Assembly: GCF_007752535.1 (NCBI RefSeq)
Contig: NZ_CP036426.1
Span: 5,828,001-5,892,000 of the forward strand
Direction of reading: 5' to 3'
From: Tautonia plasticadhaerens
Lineage (GTDB): Bacteria; Planctomycetota; Planctomycetia; Isosphaerales; Isosphaeraceae
DNA length: 64,000 nt
Positions 62,818-64,000 of the stretch are shown here, piece after piece; position 1 is the stretch's first letter; each line of letters begins with the position of its first letter. The position numbers and the translations under genes are program-made. Below the pieces are notes generated by a model that was not told the origin of the DNA, searched no databases, and was given only the letters and a program-made list of their open reading frames with translations.

Positions 62818-63300
62818 ATGCGATACATCCTGGGGGCCAGGGTGAGGCCCGAGAGGCGGTCCGACTTGCTGCGGGCTCTCGAAGACGGCACGTTCGGCGA
62901 AGGCTTCCCCTACGGCGACCTGGGCGAGGTGCTCTGCGAGGGCCGTGTGGACGCCACGGGCACGATCCGCTGGGTCGAGGTCTGCTACTGCCGGGAGTAT
63001 TACGGTGTGGCGATGCACGAGGAGCTGCCCTACCTGGAGGAGTACCTGACCGACATCGAGGTGGCCGACGCCCGCAGCCCGGCCCATTGCGAGGGCTACC
63101 CGGCCTGCAACGACTGCGACTGCACGAGGAAGGTGCGGTTCGAGGGTGAGCACCTTCTGGACCACCTCCGCCGCACCGCCGCCGAGCTGGTCGAGTCCCC
63201 TCCCGGAGGAGGTTGCCCGACCCGTTGGCTGGGCTGGAGGGGAGAAACGAGCCCCGAGGAGGACCGCAGGAGCCGGGCAGGATACACTCCTGACCGTTGA
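62818..63300 (+). CDS. Cysteine-rich conserved-type protein of unknown function
   Basis: 160 residues from the ATG at 62818 (ATG 62797 adds 7 residues). A compact alpha/beta start (RYILGARVRPERRSDLLRAL) leads to a Cys/His-rich middle: CYCREYYGV and HCEGYPACNDCDCTRK, which could bind zinc or an Fe-S cluster. The tail after about residue 125 is disordered. No family was recognised. Confidence 0.7.
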   Translation: MRYILGARVRPERRSDLLRALEDGTFGEGFPYGDLGEVLCEGRVDATGTIRWVEVCYCREYYGVAMHEELPYLEEYLTDIEVADARSPAHCEGYPACNDCDCTRKVRFEGEHLLDHLRRTAAELVESPPGGGCPTRWLGWRGETSPEEDRRSRAGYTPDR

Positions 63301-63336
63301 ACGGCCGTCGGAGTGGGCCAGTCGAGGCAGCACCGC

Positions 63337-64000
63337 ATGGGCTGGAAGGCGTCGTGCATCCTGGTCAACGAGCGTGGTCCGGGCTACCTGGGCACGATGC
63401 CGCCGCACGAGCCCGTTCGTGCCCGGAAGTTGATCGCCGGGCTGGGGCTCGGCCCGCATCGCAGCCGGGGGATGACGACCCTCGACCGGGGGATCTACCC
63501 GGAACATCTCGTCGTGGGTGCCTACGACGGGGCTGCGGTCATCGGCCATCCCGAGATCGGCGACTGCTGCCTGGACTCCGGGGCCGACCCGCTGACGGCC
63601 CGGATCTTGGCGGCCTTCCCGGAGGCGGCGGTCCTGCGGGTCGGCCTGCACAGCGTCGTCAACCTCTGGAGCTACGCCTACTTCGGGGCGGGCAGGCTGC
63701 TGCGAGCCTACGGCGGCTGTGCCGACAAGGGGGTCATGCTGGACGTGGGCGACCTGCTGCCCGAGGAGCGGCCACACTTCGAGCGGTCCGTGGTCCGGGA
63801 CGGCGAGCGGTTCTTCTCCGCCGAGGTCGGCGGGCAGATGGAGGAGTTCGACGCCTCGGCCTACGGGGAGGAACTCGCCTTCGAGGTGATGGGACGGTTC
63901 TTCGGCTGCCGCCCGGATCGGGCCGACTCGGGGGCGGACCCGCTGGAGTTGCCGATGGAGTCATTCGAGCGAGAGAAGGCGAGGTGGTGGTCCTTCGGGA
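63337..64000 (+). CDS. Unknown protein, runs off the right edge
   Basis: Open from ATG 63337 to the end of the window (221 codons, no stop). It starts MGWKASCILVNERGPGYLG and contains GADPLTARILAAFPEAAVLR and GRFFGCRPDRADSGADPLEL; soluble alpha/beta composition. Not recognised; its N-terminal style is reminiscent of small genomic-island proteins of unknown function. It follows the Cys-rich gene by 36 bases on the same strand. Confidence 0.7.
   Translation, partial: MGWKASCILVNERGPGYLGTMPPHEPVRARKLIAGLGLGPHRSRGMTTLDRGIYPEHLVVGAYDGAAVIGHPEIGDCCLDSGADPLTARILAAFPEAAVLRVGLHSVVNLWSYAYFGAGRLLRAYGGCADKGVMLDVGDLLPEERPHFERSVVRDGERFFSAEVGGQMEEFDASAYGEELAFEVMGRFFGCRPDRADSGADPLELPMESFEREKARWWSFG

Noticed and set aside
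1..64000. CRISPR array or rRNA genes
   Set aside because: No regularly spaced direct repeats with unique spacers and no rRNA-like sequence were seen on either strand.

Overview
The window looks like a chromosome segment of a very GC-rich planctomycete, most likely of the family Isosphaeraceae (Tautonia/Singulisphaera-like). The evidence is three cytochrome-C-like DUF1549/DUF1553 (PSD1) proteins, two of them paired with a Tat-signal DUF1501 protein, a DUF1080 protein, a PEP-CTERM protein, a dense set of two-component and chemotaxis genes, and coding GC around 70 percent. Because of the GC bias, nearly every real gene has long open antisense and out-of-frame shadows; these were left out.

Left part (1-11.5 kb). 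Two divergent PSD1 genes open the window; the first runs off the left edge. The rightward one continues into DUF1501 and DUF1080 genes. A tandem universal stress protein and a small unknown gene follow on the minus strand. A tightly overlapping plus-strand operon (7498-11493) encodes a protoglobin-sensor histidine kinase, a double-receiver protein, a REC-PAS histidine kinase and a REC-ANTAR antiterminator. It looks like a gas or redox sensing relay that ends at RNA rather than DNA.

Chemotaxis block (11.5-22.1 kb, minus strand). In transcription order: a REC-PP2C phosphatase, CheW, a soluble GAF-PAS-GAF chemoreceptor, CheR, CheA, CheC-like, CheD, CheY and CheB. No flagellar gene is present, so the output may be surface motility or a non-motility function.

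Housekeeping stretch (22.2-46.3 kb). This holds a second PSD1/DUF1501 pair, a GH10-fold protein without the two catalytic glutamates, a D-2-hydroxyacid dehydrogenase, a membrane protein, an A-type Fe-S carrier with a cysteine desulfurase, a methyltransferase, kynureninase and kynurenine formamidase, L-lactate dehydrogenase, an alpha/beta hydrolase, a PEP-CTERM protein, a planctomycete-type unknown, HisB, a flippase-like membrane protein, an NfeD-type membrane protease, a TolC-like protein and tRNA-Ser(GGA).

Accessory stretch (46.5-64 kb). After the tRNA come an ATP-grasp protein, an RlaP-like nucleotidyltransferase and a second RlaP-like gene cut off inside its active-site motif. A markedly AT-richer insert of about 2.2 kb follows, carrying an AbiEi/AbiEii-like type IV toxin-antitoxin pair with its own promoter and repeated GTTTC-N3-GAAAC palindromes. 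Next are a ClpX-like unfoldase without zinc domain and with altered substrate loop, a PAPS-reductase-like gene and a giant multi-PAS hybrid kinase (each with a one-base frameshift), then a MarR regulator, SDR, aldo-keto reductase, DinB-like, flavin-type oxidase and ICMT-like genes, and three conserved unknowns, the last running off the right edge.
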